A DNA stretch of 64,000 nucleotides from Canna indica (GCA_034359265.1 CP136897.1:30057501-30121500), one strand, 5' to 3'; shown: positions 12,865-25,830, numbered from the stretch's first letter. Made by a program: numbers and translations. The notes: generated from the sequence alone by a model not told the origin.

Positions 12865-13232
12865 GTCATGCACTTCTGATCGTCGGCTAATAAGGGTGAG
12901 CGTCCGAGGGATAGCTCGGGGTCATTTTCTTCGTCTCTTCGCGCGCCTTTTAGCGCCACGTGAAAAGTTGAAATCGGACAATAATGCACGGAGTTACGCT
13001 CGTTTTAAACGAAAAATAATAATTGAAATGTTATTGTTCTTATTTATTTACAAATTTTAATTTTTCAGGTCGGTTGGTCGATCGAGCCGGCCGTAGAGGT
13101 TGCGGCTGGCCCCGCGCGGGCGATCAACAGCCAAATTTTATGTCGACGACGTCGTCCGTCCTTAACGTTTGGTTAGAAAGATTGGTAAAAAAAATGATCT
13201 CGTCGTGCAATCAAATAGGTAGTAAAAAATAA

Positions 13233-13349
13233 GGTGCAACACGATGACTTCCCAAGGGGTCACCCATCCTAGTACTACTCTCGCCCAAGAACGCTTAACT
13301 TCGGAGTTCTAATGGAATCCGGTGCGTTAGTGCTGGTATGATTGCACCC
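13233..13349 (-). rRNA. 5S rRNA gene copy 25
   Basis: C105A, C95T, G60T (A box), C39T, C34T, G7A. The T tract is interrupted (TTATTTTTT on the gene strand). Confidence 0.95.
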
Positions 13350-13717
13350 GTCTTGTACTTCTGATCGTCGGCTAATAAGGGTGAGCGTCCGAGGGATAGC
13401 TCGGGGTCATTTTCTTCGTCTCTTCGCGCGCCTTTTAGCGCCACGTGAAAAGCTGAAATCGGACAATAATGCACGGAGTTACGCCCGTTTTAAACGAAAA
13501 ATAATAATTGAAATGTTATATTTCTTATTTATTTCCAAATTTTAATTTTTTGGGTCGGTTGGTCGATCGAGCCGGCCGTAGAGGTTGCGGTGGGCCCCGC
13601 ACGGGCGATCGACAGCCAAATTTTATGTCGACGACGTCGTCCGTCCTTAACGTTTGGTTAGAAAGATTGGTAAAAAAAATGATCTCGTCGTGCAATCAAA
13701 TAGGTAGTAAAAAAAAA

Positions 13718-13834
13718 GGTGCAACACTAGGACTTCCCAAGGGGTCACCCATCCTAGTACTACTCTCGCCCAAGCACGCTTAACTTTGGAGTTCTGATCG
13801 GATCCGGCGCGTTAGTGCTGGTATGATCGCACTC
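13718..13834 (-). rRNA. 5S rRNA gene copy 26
   Basis: C107A, C95T, G48A, C36G, A27G, G2A. Confidence 0.95.
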
Positions 13835-14201
13835 GTCATGCACTTCTAATCGTCGGCTAATAAGGGTGAGCGTCCGAGGGATAGCTCGGGGTCATTTTCT
13901 TCGTCTCTTCGCGCTCCTTTTAGCGCCACGTGAAAAACTGAAATCGTACAATAATGAACGGAGTTACGCCCGTGTTAAACGAAAAATAATAATTGAAATG
14001 TTATATTTCTTATTTATTTACAAATTTTAATTTTTCGGGTCGGTTGGTCGATCGAGCCGGCCGTAGAGGTTGCGGCGGGCCCCGCGCGGACGATCGACAG
14101 CCAAATTTTATATCGACGACGTCGTCCGTCCTTAACGTTTGGTTAGAAAGATTGGTAAAAAAAATGATCTCGTCGTGCAATCAAATAGGTAGTAAAAAAA
14201 A

Positions 14202-14318
14202 GGTGCAACACGAGGACTTCCCAGGGGGTCACACATCCTAGTAATATTCTCGCCCCAGCACGCTTAACTTCGGAGTTCTGATGGGATCCGGTGCGTTATT
14301 GCTGGTATGATCGCACCC
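14202..14318 (-). rRNA. 5S rRNA gene copy 27
   Basis: G86T (C box), G75T, G72A (intermediate element), T63G (A box), C20A. All three internal elements are hit. Confidence 0.95.
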
Positions 14319-14684
14319 GTCATGCACTTCTGATCGTCGGCTAATAAGGGTGAGCGTCCGAGCGATAGCTCGGGGTAATTTCTTCGTCTCTTCGCGCGCC
14401 TTTTAGCGCCACGTGAAAAGCTGAAATCGGACAATAATGCACGGAGTTACGCCCGTTTTAAACGAAAAATAATAATTGAATTGTTATATTCCTTATTTAT
14501 TTACAAATTTTAATTTTTCGGGTCGGTTGGTCGATCGAGCCGGCCGTAGAGGTTGCGGCGGGCCCCGCGCGGGCGATCGACAGCCAAATTTTATGTCGAC
14601 GACGTCGTCCGTCCTTAACGTTTGGTTAGAAAGATTGGTAAAAAAAATGATCTCGTCGTGCAATCAAATAGGTAGTAAAAAAAA

Positions 14685-14801
14685 AGAGCAACACGAGGAC
14701 TTCCCAAGGGGTCACCCATCCTAGTACTACTCTCTCCCAAGCACGCTCAACGTCGGAGTTCTGATGGGATCCGGTGGGTTAGTGCTGGTATGATCGCACC
14801 C
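14685..14801 (-). rRNA. 5S rRNA gene copy 28
   Basis: C117T, A115T, C95T, C67A, A54G, A50C, G25C. Heavily changed; likely not functional. Confidence 0.94.
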
Positions 14802-15169
14802 GTCATGCACTTCTGATCGTCGGCTAATAAGGGTGAGCGTCCGAGGTATAGCTCGGGGTCATTTTCTTCGTCTCTTCGCGCCCCTTTTAGCGCCACGTTA
14901 AAAGCTGAAATAGGACAATAATGCACGGAGTTACGCCCGTTTTAAACGAAAAATAATAATTGAAATGTTATTTTTCTTATTTATTTACAAATTTTAATTT
15001 TTCGGGTCGGTTGGTCGATCGAGCCTGCCGTAGAGGTTGCGGCGGGCCCCACGCGGGCGATCGACAGCCAAATTTTATGTCGACGACGTCGTCCGTCCTT
15101 AACGTTTGGTTAGAAAGATTGGTAAAAAAAATGATCTCGTCGTGCAATCAAATAGGTAGTAAAAAAAAA

Positions 15170-15286
15170 GGTGCAACACGAGGACTTCCCAAGGTGTCAC
15201 CCATCCTAGTACTACTCTCGCCCAAGCACGCTTAACTTCGGAGTTCTGATGGGATCCGGCGCATTAGTGCTGGTATGATCGCACTC
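15170..15286 (-). rRNA. 5S rRNA gene copy 29
   Basis: C95T, C92A, A27G, C24T, G2A. Confidence 0.95.
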
Positions 15287-15654
15287 GTCATGCACTTCTG
15301 ATCGTCGGCTAATAAGGGTGAGCGTCCGAGGCATAGCTCATGGTCATTTTCTTCGTCTCTTCGCGCTCCTTTTAGCGCCACGTGAAAAACTGAAATCGTA
15401 CAATAATGAACGGAGTTACGCCCGTTTTAAACTAAAAATAATAATTGAAATATTATATTTCTTATTTATTTACAAATTTTAATTTTTCGGGTCGGTTGGT
15501 CGATCGAGCCGGCCGTAGAGGTTGCGGCGTGCCCCGCGCGGGCGATCGACAGCCAAATTTTATGTCGACGACGTCGTCCGTCCTTAACGTTTGGTTAGAA
15601 AGATTGGTAAAAAAAAATGATCTCGTCGTGCAATCAAATAGGTAGTAAAAAAAA

Positions 15655-15771
15655 GGTGCAACACGAGGACTTCCCAGGGGGTCACCCATCCTAGTATAAT
15701 TCTCGCCCAAGCACGTTTAACTTCGGAGTTCTGATGGGATCCAGTGCGTTAGTGATGGTATGATCGCACCC
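15655..15771 (-). rRNA. 5S rRNA gene copy 30
   Basis: G75A, A74T, G72A, G56A (A box), C29T, G17T. Confidence 0.95.
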
Positions 15772-16138
15772 GTCATGCACTTCTGATCGTCGGCTAATAA
15801 GGGTGAGCGTCCGAGCGATAGCTCGGGGTCATTTTCTTCGTCTCTTCGCGCACCTTTTAGCGCCACGTGAATAGCTGAAATCGGACAATAATGCATGGAG
15901 TTACGCTCGTTTTAAACGAAAAGTAATAATTGAATTGTTATATTTCTTATTTATTTACAAATTTTAATTTTTCGGGTCGGTTGGTCGATCGAGCCGGCCG
16001 TAGAGGTTGCGGCGGGCCCCGCGCGGGCGATCGACAGCCAAATTTTATGTCGACGACGTCGTCCGTCCTTAACGTTTGGTTAGAAAGATTGGTAAAAAAA
16101 TGATCTCGTCGTGCAATCAAATAGGTAGTAAAAAAAAA

Positions 16139-16255
16139 GGTGCAACACGAGGACTTCCCAGGGGGTCACCCATCCTAGTACTACTCCCGCACAAGCAAGC
16201 TTAACGTCGGAGTTCTGATGGGATCCGGTGCGATAGTGCTGGTATGATCGCACCC
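16139..16255 (-). rRNA. 5S rRNA gene copy 31 (A box variant family)
   Basis: A69G, G65T, G58T, A50C, A23T. Two changes fall in the A box. The same haplotype recurs in copies 39, 43, 51 and 53, so an apparently damaged copy has been amplified. Confidence 0.95.
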
Positions 16256-16622
16256 GTTATGCACTTCTGATCGTCGGCTAATAAGGGTGAGCGTCCGAGC
16301 GATAGCTCGGGGTCATTTTCTTCGTCTCTTCGCGCACCTTTTAGCGCCACGTGAAAAGCTGAAATCGGACAATAATGCACGGAGTTACGCCCGTTTTAAA
16401 CGAAAAGTAATAATTGAATTGTTATATTTCTTATTTATTTACAAATTTTAATTTTTCGGGTCGGTTGGTCGATCGAGCCGGCCGTAGAGGTTGCGGCGGG
16501 CCCCGCGCGGGCGATCGACAGCCAAATTTTATGTCGACGACGTCGTCCGTCCTTAACGTTTGGTTAGAAAGATTGGTAAAAAAATGATCTCGTCGTGCAA
16601 TAAAATAGGTAGTAAAAAAAAA

Positions 16623-16739
16623 GGTGCAACAAGAGGACTTCCCAGGGGGTCACCCATCCTAGTACTACTCCCGCACAAGCACGCTTAACGTCGGAGTTCT
16701 GATGGGATCCGATTCGTTAGTGCTGGTATGATCGCAACC
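16623..16739 (-). rRNA. 5S rRNA gene copy 32
   Basis: G108T, A69G, G65T, A50C, C28T, C26A, G3T. Counterpart of copy 44. Confidence 0.95.
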
Positions 16740-17107
16740 GTTATGCACTTCTGATCGTCGGCTAATAAGGGTGAGCGTCCGAGGGATAGCTCGGTTTCAT
16801 TTTCTTCGTCTCTTCGCGCACCTTTTAGCCCCACGTTAAAAGCTAAAATCGGACAATAATGCACGGAGTTATGCCCGTTTTAAACGAAAAATAATAATTG
16901 AAATGTTATTTTTCTTATTTATTTACAAATTTTAATTTTTCGGGTCGGTTGGTCGATCGAGGCTGCCGTAGAGGTTGCGGCGGGCCCCGCGCGGGCGATC
17001 GACAGCCAAATTTTATGTCGACGACGTCGTCCGTCCTTAACGTTTGGTTAGAAACATTGGTAAAAAAAATGATCTCGTCGTGCAATCAAATAGGTAGTAA
17101 AAAAAAA

Positions 17108-17224
17108 GGTGCAACACGAGGACTTCCCAGGGGGTCACCCATCCCAGTACTACTCTCGCCCAAGCACGCTTAACGTCGGAGTTCTGATGGGATCCGGTGC
17201 GTTAGTGCTGGTACCATCACACCC
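17108..17224 (-). rRNA. 5S rRNA gene copy 33
   Basis: A80G (C box), A50C, A11G, C10G, C6T. Same as copy 45. Confidence 0.95.
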
Positions 17225-17592
17225 GTCATGCACTTCTGATCGTTGGCTAATAAGGGTGAGCGTCCGAGGGATAGCTCGTGGTCATTTTCTTCGTCTCTTC
17301 GCGCACCTTTTAGCGCCACGTTAAAAGCTGAAATCGGACAATAATGCACGGAGTTACGCCCGTTTTAAACGAAAAATAATAATTGAAATGTTATTTTTCT
17401 TATTTATTTACAAATTTTAATTTTTCGGGTCGGTTGGTCGATCGAGCCTGCCGTAGAGGTTGCGGCGGGCCCCGCGCGGGCGATCGACAGCCAAATTTTA
17501 TGTCGACGACGTCGTCCGTCCTTAACGTTTGGTTAGAAAGATTGGTAAAAAAAATGATCTCGTCGTGCAATCAAATAGGTAGTAAAAAAAAA

Positions 17593-17709
17593 GGTGCAAC
17601 ACGAGGACTTCCCAAGGTGTCACCCATCCTAGTACTACTCTCGCCCAAGCACGCTTAACGTCGGAGTTCTGATGGGATCCGGTGCGTTAGTGCTGGAATG
17701 ATCGCACTC
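17593..17709 (-). rRNA. 5S rRNA gene copy 34
   Basis: C95T, C92A, A50C, A13T, G2A. Its 3' part matches copy 46 but its 5' part matches copy 35, so it looks like a recombinant. Confidence 0.95.
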
Positions 17710-18077
17710 GTCATGCACTTCTGATCGTCGGCTAATAAGGGTGAGCGTCCGAGGGATAGCTCGTGGTCATTTTCTTCGTCTCTTCGCGCACCTTTTAGCG
17801 CCACGTTAAAAGCTGAAATCGGACAATAATGCACGGAGTTACGCCCGTTTTAAACGAAAAATAATAATTGAAATGTTATTTTTCTTATTTATTTACAAAT
17901 TTTAATTTTTCGGGTCGGTTGGTCGATCGAGCCTGCCGTAGAGGTTGCGGCGGGCCCCGCGCGGGCGATCGACAGCCAAATTTTATGTCGACGACGCCGT
18001 CCGTCCTTAACGTTTGGTTAGAAAGATTGGTAAAAAAAATGATCTCGTCGTGCAATCAAATAGGTAGTAAAAAAAAA

Positions 18078-18194
18078 GGTGCAACACGAGGACTTCCCAG
18101 GGGGTCAGCCATCCTAGTACTACTCTCGCCCAAGCACGCTTAACTTCGGAGTTCTGATGGGATCCGGCGCGTTAGTGCTGGAATGATCGCACTC
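18078..18194 (-). rRNA. 5S rRNA gene copy 35
   Basis: G87C (C box), A27G, A13T, G2A. Same as copies 40, 42 and 47. Confidence 0.95.
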
Positions 18195-18562
18195 GTCATG
18201 CACTTCTGATCGTCGGCTAATAAGGGTGAGCGTCCGAGGGATAGCTCGGGGTCACTTTCTTCGTCTCTTCGCGCGCCTTTAAGCGCCACGTGAAAAATTG
18301 AAATAGTACAATAATGAACGGAGTTACGCCCGTTTTAAACGAAAAATAATAATTGAAATGTTATATTTCTTATTTATTTACAAATATTAATTTTTCGGGT
18401 CGGTTAGTCAATCGAGCCGGCCGTAGAGGTTGCGGCGGGCCCCGCGCGGGCGATCGACAGCCAAATTTTATGTCGACGACGTCGTCCGTCCTTAACATTT
18501 GGTTAGAAAGATTGGTAAAAAAAATGATCTCGTCGTGCAATCAAATAGGTAGTAAAAAAAAA

Positions 18563-18679
18563 GGTGCAGCACGAGGACTTCCCAGGGGGTCAGCCATCCT
18601 AGTACTACTCTCGCCCAAGCACGCTTAACTTCGGAGTTCTGATGGGATCCGGCGCGTTAGTGCTGGTATGATCGCACTC
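18563..18679 (-). rRNA. 5S rRNA gene copy 36
   Basis: T111C, G87C, A27G, G2A. Same as copies 48 and 55. Confidence 0.95.
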
Positions 18680-19047
18680 GTCATGCACTTCTGATCGTTG
18701 GCTAATAAGGGTGAGCGTCCGAGGGATAGCTCGGGGTCACTTTCTTCGTCTCTTCGCGCGCCTTTAAGCGCCACGTGAAAAACTGAAATCGTACAATAAT
18801 GAACGGAGTTACGCCCGTTTTAAACGAAAAATAATAATTGAAATGTTATATTTCTTATTTATTTACAAATATTAATTTTTCGGGTCAGTTGGTCGATCGA
18901 GCCGTCCGTAGAGGTTGCGGCGGGCCCCGCGCGGGCAAACGACAGCCAAATTTTTTGTCGACGACGTCGTCCGTCCTTAACGTTTGGTTAGAAAGATTGG
19001 TAAAAAATATGATCTCGTCGTGCAATCAAATAGGTAGTAAAAAAAAA

Positions 19048-19164
19048 GGTGCAACACGAGGACTTCCCAGGGGGTCACCCATCCTAGTACTACTCTCGCC
19101 CTAGCACGCATAAGTTCGGAGTTCTGATGGGATCCGGTGCGTTCGTGCTAGTATGATCGCACCC
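19048..19164 (-). rRNA. 5S rRNA gene copy 37
   Basis: T63A, A55T, G51C (three A box changes), T21G, C15T. Same as copies 49, 56 and 60. Confidence 0.95.
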
Positions 19165-19532
19165 GTCATGCACTTCTGATCGTCGGCTAATAAGGGTGAG
19201 CGTCCGAGGGATAGCTCGGGGTCATTTTCTTCGTCTCTTCGCGCGCCTTTTAGCGCCACGTGAAAAGCTGAAATCGGACAATAATGCACGGAGTTACGCC
19301 CGTTTTAAACGAAAAATAATAATTGAAATTTTATTTTTCTTATTTATTTACAAATTTTAATTTTTCGGGTCGGTTGGTCGATTGAGCCGGCCGTAGAGGT
19401 TGCGGCGGGCCCCGCGCGGGCGATCGACAGCCAAATTTTATGTCGACGACGTCGTCCGTCCTTAACGTTTGGTTAGAAAGATTGGTAAAAAAAATGATCT
19501 CGTCGTGCAATCAAATAGGTTGTAAAAAAAAA

Positions 19533-19649
19533 GGTGCAACACGAGGACTTTCCAGGGGGTCACCCATCCTACTACAACTCTCGCCCAAGCACGCTTAATT
19601 TCGGAGTTCTGATGGGATCCGGTGCATTAGTGCTGGTATGATCGCACCC
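19533..19649 (-). rRNA. 5S rRNA gene copy 38
   Basis: G99A, C78G, A74T, G51A, C24T. Close to copy 50, which lacks G51A. Confidence 0.95.
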
Positions 19650-20016
19650 GTCATGCACTTCTGATCGTCGGCTAATAAGGGTGAGAGTCCGAGGGATAGC
19701 TCGAGGTCATTTTCTTCGTCTCTTCGTGCGCCTTTTAGCGCCACGTGAAAAGCTGAAATCGGACAATAATGCACGGAGTTACGCCCGTTTTAAACGAAAA
19801 GTAATAATTGAATTGTTATATTTCTTATTTATTTACAAATTTTAATTTTTCGGGTCGGTTGGTCGATCGAGCCGGCCGTAGAGGTTGCGGCGGGCCCCGC
19901 GCGGGCGATCGACAGCCAAATTTTATGTCGACGACGTCGTCCGTCCTTAACGTTTGGTTAGAAAGATTGGTAAAAAAATGATCTCGTCGTGCAATCAAAT
20001 AGGTAGTAAAAAAAAA

Positions 20017-20133
20017 GGTGCAACACGAGGACTTCCCAGGGGGTCACCCATCCTAGTACTACTCCCGCACAAGCAAGCTTAACGTCGGAGTTCTGATGGG
20101 ATCCGGTGCGATAGTGCTGGTATGATCGCACCC
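20017..20133 (-). rRNA. 5S rRNA gene copy 39 (A box variant family)
   Basis: Same as copy 31: A69G, G65T, G58T, A50C, A23T. Confidence 0.95.
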
Positions 20134-20501
20134 GTTATGCACTTCTGATCGTCGGCTAATAAGGGTGAGCGTCCGAGCGATAGCTCGGGGTCATTTTCTT
20201 CGTCTCTTCGCGCACCTTTTAGCGCCACGTGAAAAGCTGAAATCGGACAATAATGCACGGAGTTACGCCCGTTTTAAACGAAAAGTAATAATTGAATTGT
20301 TATATTTCTTATTTATTTACAAATTTTAATTTTTCGGGTCGGTTGGTCGATCGAGCCGGCCGTAGAGGTTGCGGCGGGCCCCGCGCGGGCGATCGACAGC
20401 CAAATTTTATGTCGACGACGTCGTCCGTCCTTAACGTTTGGTTAGAAAGATTGGTAAAAAAAATGATCTCGTCGTGCAATCAAATAGGTAGTAAAAAAAA
20501 A

Positions 20502-20618
20502 GGTGCAACACGAGGACTTCCCAGGGGGTCAGCCATCCTAGTACTACTCTCGCCCAAGCACGCTTAACTTCGGAGTTCTGATGGGATCCGGCGCGTTAGT
20601 GCTGGAATGATCGCACTC
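20502..20618 (-). rRNA. 5S rRNA gene copy 40
   Basis: Same as copy 35: G87C, A27G, A13T, G2A. Confidence 0.95.
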
Positions 20619-20986
20619 GTCATGCACTTCTGATCGTCGGCTAATAAGGGTGAGCGTCCGAGGGATAGCTCGGGGTCACTTTCTTCGTCTCTTCGCGCGC
20701 CTTTAAGCGCCACGTGAAAAATTGAAATAGTACAATAATGAACGGAGTTACGCCCGTTTTAAACGAAAAATAATAATTGAAATGTTATATTTCTTATTTA
20801 TTTACAAATTTTAATTTTTCGGGTCGGTTGGTCGATCGAGCCTGCCGTAGAGGTTGCGGCGGGCCCCGCGCGGGCGATCGACAGCCAAATTTTATGTCGA
20901 CGACGTCGTCCGTCCTTAACATTTGGTTAGAAAGATTGGTAAAAAAAATGATCTCGTCGTGCAATCAAATAGGTAGTAAAAAAAAA

Positions 20987-21103
20987 GGTGCAACACGAGG
21001 ACTTTCCAAGGTGTCACCCATCCTAGTACTACTCTCGCCCAAGCACGCTTAACGTCGGAGTTCTGATGGGATCCGGTGCGTTAGTGCTGGTACCATCACA
21101 CCC
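20987..21103 (-). rRNA. 5S rRNA gene copy 41
   Basis: G99A, C95T, C92A, A50C, A11G, C10G, C6T. Copy 46 plus G99A. Confidence 0.95.
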
Positions 21104-21471
21104 GTCATGCACTTCTGATCGTCGGCTAATAAGGGTGAGCGTCCGAGGGATAGCTCGTGGTCATTTTCTTCGTCTCTTCGCACACCTTTTAGCGCCACGT
21201 TAAAAGCTAAAATCGGACAATAATGCACGGAGTTACGCCCGTTTTAAACGAAAAATAATAATTGAAATGTTATTTTTCTTATTTATTTACAAATTTTAAT
21301 TTTTCGGGTCGGTTGGTCGATCGAGCCTGCCGTAGAGGTTGCGGCGGGCCCCGCGCGGGCGATCGACAGCCAAATTTTATGTCGACGACGTTGTCCGTCC
21401 TTAACGTTTGGTTAGAAAGATTGGTAAAAAAAATGATCTCGTCGTGCAATCAAATAGGTAGTAAAAAAAAA

Positions 21472-21588
21472 GGTGCAACACGAGGACTTCCCAGGGGGTC
21501 AGCCATCCTAGTACTACTCTCGCCCAAGCACGCTTAACTTCGGAGTTCTGATGGGATCCGGCGCGTTAGTGCTGGAATGATCGCACTC
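21472..21588 (-). rRNA. 5S rRNA gene copy 42
   Basis: Same as copy 35: G87C, A27G, A13T, G2A. Confidence 0.95.
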
Positions 21589-21955
21589 GTCATGCACTTC
21601 TGATCGTCGGCTAATAAGGGTGAGCGTCCGAGGGATAGCTCGGGGTCACTTTCTTCGTCTCTTCGCGCGCCTTTAAGCGCCACGTGAAAAATTGAAATAG
21701 TACAATAATGAACGGAGTTACGCCCGTTTTAAACGAAAAATAATAATTGAAATGTTATATTTCTTATTTATTTACAAATATTAATTTTTCGGGTCGGTTG
21801 GTCAATCGAGCCGGCCGTAGAGGTTGCGGCGGATCCCGCGCGGGCGATCGACAGCCAAATTTTATGTCGACGACGTCGTCCGTCCTTAACGTTTGGTTAG
21901 AAAGATTGGTAAAAAAATGATCTCGTCGTGCAATCAAATAGGTAGTAAAAAAAAA

Positions 21956-22072
21956 GGTGCAACACGAGGACTTCCCAGGGGGTCACCCATCCTAGTACTA
22001 CTCCCGCACAAGCAAGCTTAACGTCGGAGTTCTGATGGGATCCGGTGCGATAGTGCTGGTATGATCGCACCC
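21956..22072 (-). rRNA. 5S rRNA gene copy 43 (A box variant family)
   Basis: Same as copy 31. First copy of the second 9-unit block. Confidence 0.95.
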
Positions 22073-22439
22073 GTTATGCACTTCTGATCGTCGGCTAATA
22101 AGGGTGAGCGTCCGAGCGATAGCTCGGGGTCATTTTCTAAGTCTCTTCGCGCACCTTTTTGCGCCACGTGAAAAGCTGAAATCGGACAATAATGCACGGA
22201 GTTACGCCCGTTTTAAACGAAAAGTAATAATTGAATTGTTATATTTCTTATTTATTTACAAATTTTAATTTTTCGGGTCGGTTGGTCGATCGAGCCGGCC
22301 GTAGAGGTTGCGGCGGGCCCCGCGCGTGCGATCGACAGCCAAATTTTATGTCGACGACGTCGTCCGTCCTTAACGTTTGGTTAGAAAGATTGGTAAAAAA
22401 ATGATCTCGTCGTGCAATAAAATAGGTAGTAAAAAAAAA

Positions 22440-22553
22440 GGTGCAACACGACTTCCCAGGGGGTCACCCATCCTAGTACTACTCCCGCACAAGCACGCTT
22501 AACGTCGGAGTTCTGATGGGATCCGGTTCGTTAGTGCTGGTATGATCGCAACC
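22440..22553 (-). rRNA. 5S rRNA gene copy 44, 3-bp deletion near 3' end
   Basis: 114 nt: 3 bp lost around +105 to +107. Also A69G, G65T, A50C, C26A, G3T. The deletion is absent from its partner copy 32, so it is younger than the block duplication. Confidence 0.94.
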
Positions 22554-22921
22554 ATTATGCACTTCTGATCGTCGGCTAATAAGGGTGAGCGTCCGAGGGA
22601 TAGCTCGGGTTCATTTTCTTCGTCTCTTCGCGCACCTTTTAGCCCCACGTTAAAAGCTAAAATCGGACAATAATGCACGGAGTTATGCCCGTTTTAAACG
22701 AAAAATAATAATTGAAATGTTATTTTTCTTATTTATTTACAAATTTTAATTTTTCGGGTCGGTTGGTCGATCGAGGCTACCGTAGAGGTTGCGGCGGGCC
22801 CCGCGCGGGCGATCGACAGCCAAATTTTATGTCGACGACGTCGTCCGTCCTTAACGTTTGGTTAGAAACATTGGTAAAAAAAATGATCTCGTCGTGCAAT
22901 CAAATAGGTAGTAAAAAAAAA

Positions 22922-23038
22922 GGTGCAACACGAGGACTTCCCAGGGGGTCACCCATCCCAGTACTACTCTCGCCCAAGCACGCTTAACGTCGGAGTTCTG
23001 ATGGGATCCGGTGCGTTAGTGCTGGTACCATCACACCC
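22922..23038 (-). rRNA. 5S rRNA gene copy 45
   Basis: Same as copy 33: A80G, A50C, A11G, C10G, C6T. Confidence 0.95.
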
Positions 23039-23406
23039 GTCATGCACTTCTGATCGTCGGCTAATAAGGGTGAGCGTCCGAGGGATAGCTCGTGGTCATT
23101 TTCTTCGTCTCTTCGCGCACCTTTTAGCGCCACGTTAAAAGCTGAAATCAGACAATAATGCACGGAGTTACGCCCGTTTTAAACGAAAAATAATAATTGA
23201 AATGTTATTTTTCTTATTTATTTACAAATTTTAATTTTTCGGGTCGGTTGGTCGATCGAGCCTGCCGTAGAGGTTGCGGCGGGCCCCGCGCGGGCGATCG
23301 ACAGCCAAATTTAATGTCGACGACGTCGTCCGTCCTTAACGTTTGGTTAGAAAGATTGGTAAAAAAAATGATCTCGTCGTGCAATCAAATAGGTAGTAAA
23401 AAAAAA

Positions 23407-23523
23407 GGTGCAACACGAGGACTTCCCAAGGTGTCACCCATCCTAGTACTACTCTCGCCCAAGCACGCTTAACGTCGGAGTTCTGATGGGATCCGGTGCG
23501 TTAGTGCTGGTACCATCACACCC
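23407..23523 (-). rRNA. 5S rRNA gene copy 46
   Basis: C95T, C92A, A50C, A11G, C10G, C6T. Same as copy 58. Confidence 0.95.
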
Positions 23524-23891
23524 GTCATGCACTTCTGATCGTCGGCTAATAAGGGTGAGCGTCCGAGGGATAGCTCGTGGTCATTTTCTTCGTCTCTTCG
23601 CGCACCTTTTAGCGCCACGTTAAAAGCTGAAATCGGACAATAATGCACGGAGTTACGCCCGTTTTAAACGAAAAATAATAATTGAAATGTTATTTTTCTT
23701 ATTTATTTACAAATTTTAATTTTTCGGGTCGGTTGGTCGATCGAGCCTGCCGTAGAGGTTGCGGCGGGCCCCGCGCGGGCGATCGACAGCCAAATTTTAT
23801 GTCGACGACGTTGTCCGTCCTTAACGTTTGGTTAGAAAGATTGGTAAAAAAAATGATCTCGTCGTGCAATCAAATAGGTAGTAAAAAAAAA

Positions 23892-24008
23892 GGTGCAACA
23901 CGAGGACTTCCCAGGGGGTCAGCCATCCTAGTACTACTCTCGCCCAAGCACGCTTAACTTCGGAGTTCTGATGGGATCCGGCGCGTTAGTGCTGGAATGA
24001 TCGCACTC
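23892..24008 (-). rRNA. 5S rRNA gene copy 47
   Basis: Same as copy 35: G87C, A27G, A13T, G2A. Confidence 0.95.
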
Positions 24009-24376
24009 GTCATGCACTTCTGATCGTCGGCTAATAAGGGTGAGCGTCCGAGGGATAGCTCGGGGTCACTTTCTTCGTCTCTTCGCGCGCCTTTAAGCGC
24101 CACGTGAAAAATTGAAATAGTACAATAATGAACGGAGTTACGCCCGTTTTAAACGAAAAATAATAATTGAAATGTTATATTTCTTATTTATTTACAAATA
24201 TTAATTTTTCGGGTCGGTTGGTCAATCGAGCCGGCCGTAGAAGTTGCGGCGGGCCCCGCGCGGGCGATCGACAGCCAAATTTTATGTCGACGACGTCGTC
24301 CGTCCTTAACGTTTGGTTAGAAAGATTGGTAAAAAAAATGATCTCGTCGTGCAATCAAATAGGTAGTAAAAAAAAA

Positions 24377-24493
24377 GGTGCAGCACGAGGACTTCCCAGG
24401 GGGTCAGCCATCCTAGTACTACTCTCGCCCAAGCACGCTTAACTTCGGAGTTCTGATGGGATCCGGCGCGTTAGTGCTGGTATGATCGCACTC
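24377..24493 (-). rRNA. 5S rRNA gene copy 48
   Basis: Same as copy 36: T111C, G87C, A27G, G2A. Confidence 0.95.
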
Positions 24494-24861
24494 GTCATGC
24501 ACTTCTGATCGTCGGCTAATAAGGGTGAGCGTCCGAGGGATAGCTCGGGGTCACTTTCTTCGTCTCTTCGCGCGCCTTTAAGCGCCACGTGAAAAACTGA
24601 AATCGTACAATAATGAACGGAGTTACGCCCGTTTTAAACGAAAAATAATAATTGAAATGTTATATTTCTTATTTATTTACAAATATTAATTTTTCGGGTC
24701 AGTTGGTCGATCGAGCCGTCCGTAGAGGTTGCGGCGGGCCCCGCGCGGGCAAACGACAGCCAAATTTTTTGTCGACGACGTCGTCCGTCCTTAACGTTTG
24801 GTTAGAAAGATTGGTAAAAAAAATGATCTCGTCGTGCAATCAAATAGGTAGTAAAAAAAAA

Positions 24862-24978
24862 GGTGCAACACGAGGACTTCCCAGGGGGTCACCCATCCTA
24901 GTACTACTCTCGCCCTAGCACGCATAAGTTCGGAGTTCTGATGGGATCCGGTGCGTTCGTGCTAGTATGATCGCACCC
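24862..24978 (-). rRNA. 5S rRNA gene copy 49
   Basis: Same as copy 37: T63A, A55T, G51C, T21G, C15T. Confidence 0.95.
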
Positions 24979-25346
24979 GTCATGCACTTCTGATCGTCGG
25001 CTAATAAGGGTGAGCGTTCGAGGGATAGCTCGGGGTCATTTTCTTCGTCTCTTCGCGCGCCTTTTAGCGCCACGTGAAAAGCTGAATTCGGACAATAATG
25101 CACGGAGTTACACCCGTTTTAAACGAAAAATAATAATTGAAATGTTATTTTTCTTATTTATTTACAAATTTTAATTTTTCGGGTCGGTTGGTCGATTGAG
25201 CCGGCCGTAGAGGTTGCGGCGGGCCCCGCGCGGGCAATCGACAGCCAAATTTTATGTCGACGACGTCGTCCGTCCTTAACGTTTGGTTAGAAAGATTGGT
25301 AAAAAAAATGATCTCGTCGTGCAATCAAATAGGTTGTAAAAAAAAA

Positions 25347-25463
25347 GGTGCAACACGAGGACTTTCCAGGGGGTCACCCATCCTACTACAACTCTCGCCC
25401 AAGCACGCTTAACTTCGGAGTTCTGATGGGATCCGGTGCATTAGTGCTGGTATGATCGCACCC
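25347..25463 (-). rRNA. 5S rRNA gene copy 50
   Basis: G99A, C78G, A74T, C24T. Confidence 0.95.
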
Positions 25464-25830
25464 GTCATGCACTTCTGATCGTCGGCTAATAAGGGTGAGA
25501 GTCCGAGGGATAGCTCGAGGTCATTTTCTTCCTCTCTTCGTGCGCCTTTTAGCGCCACGTGAAAAGCTGAAATCGGATAATAATGCACGGAGTTACGCCC
25601 GTTTTAAACGAAAAGTAATAATTGAATTGTTATATTTCTTATTTACTTACAAATTTTAATTTTTCGGGTCGGTTGGTCGATCGAGCCGGCCGTAGAGGTT
25701 GCGGCGGGCCCCGCGCGGGCGATCGACAGCCAAATTTTATGTCGACGACGTCGTCCGTCCTTAACGTTTGGTTAGAAAGATTGGTAAAAAAATGATCTCG
25801 TCGTGCAATCAAATAGGTAGTAAAAAAAAA

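Noticed and set aside
19101..19289. Minus-strand 62-103-codon frames covering the 5S 5' end and upstream flank
   Set aside because: They overlap the 5S gene and its promoter and recur only because the unit recurs.
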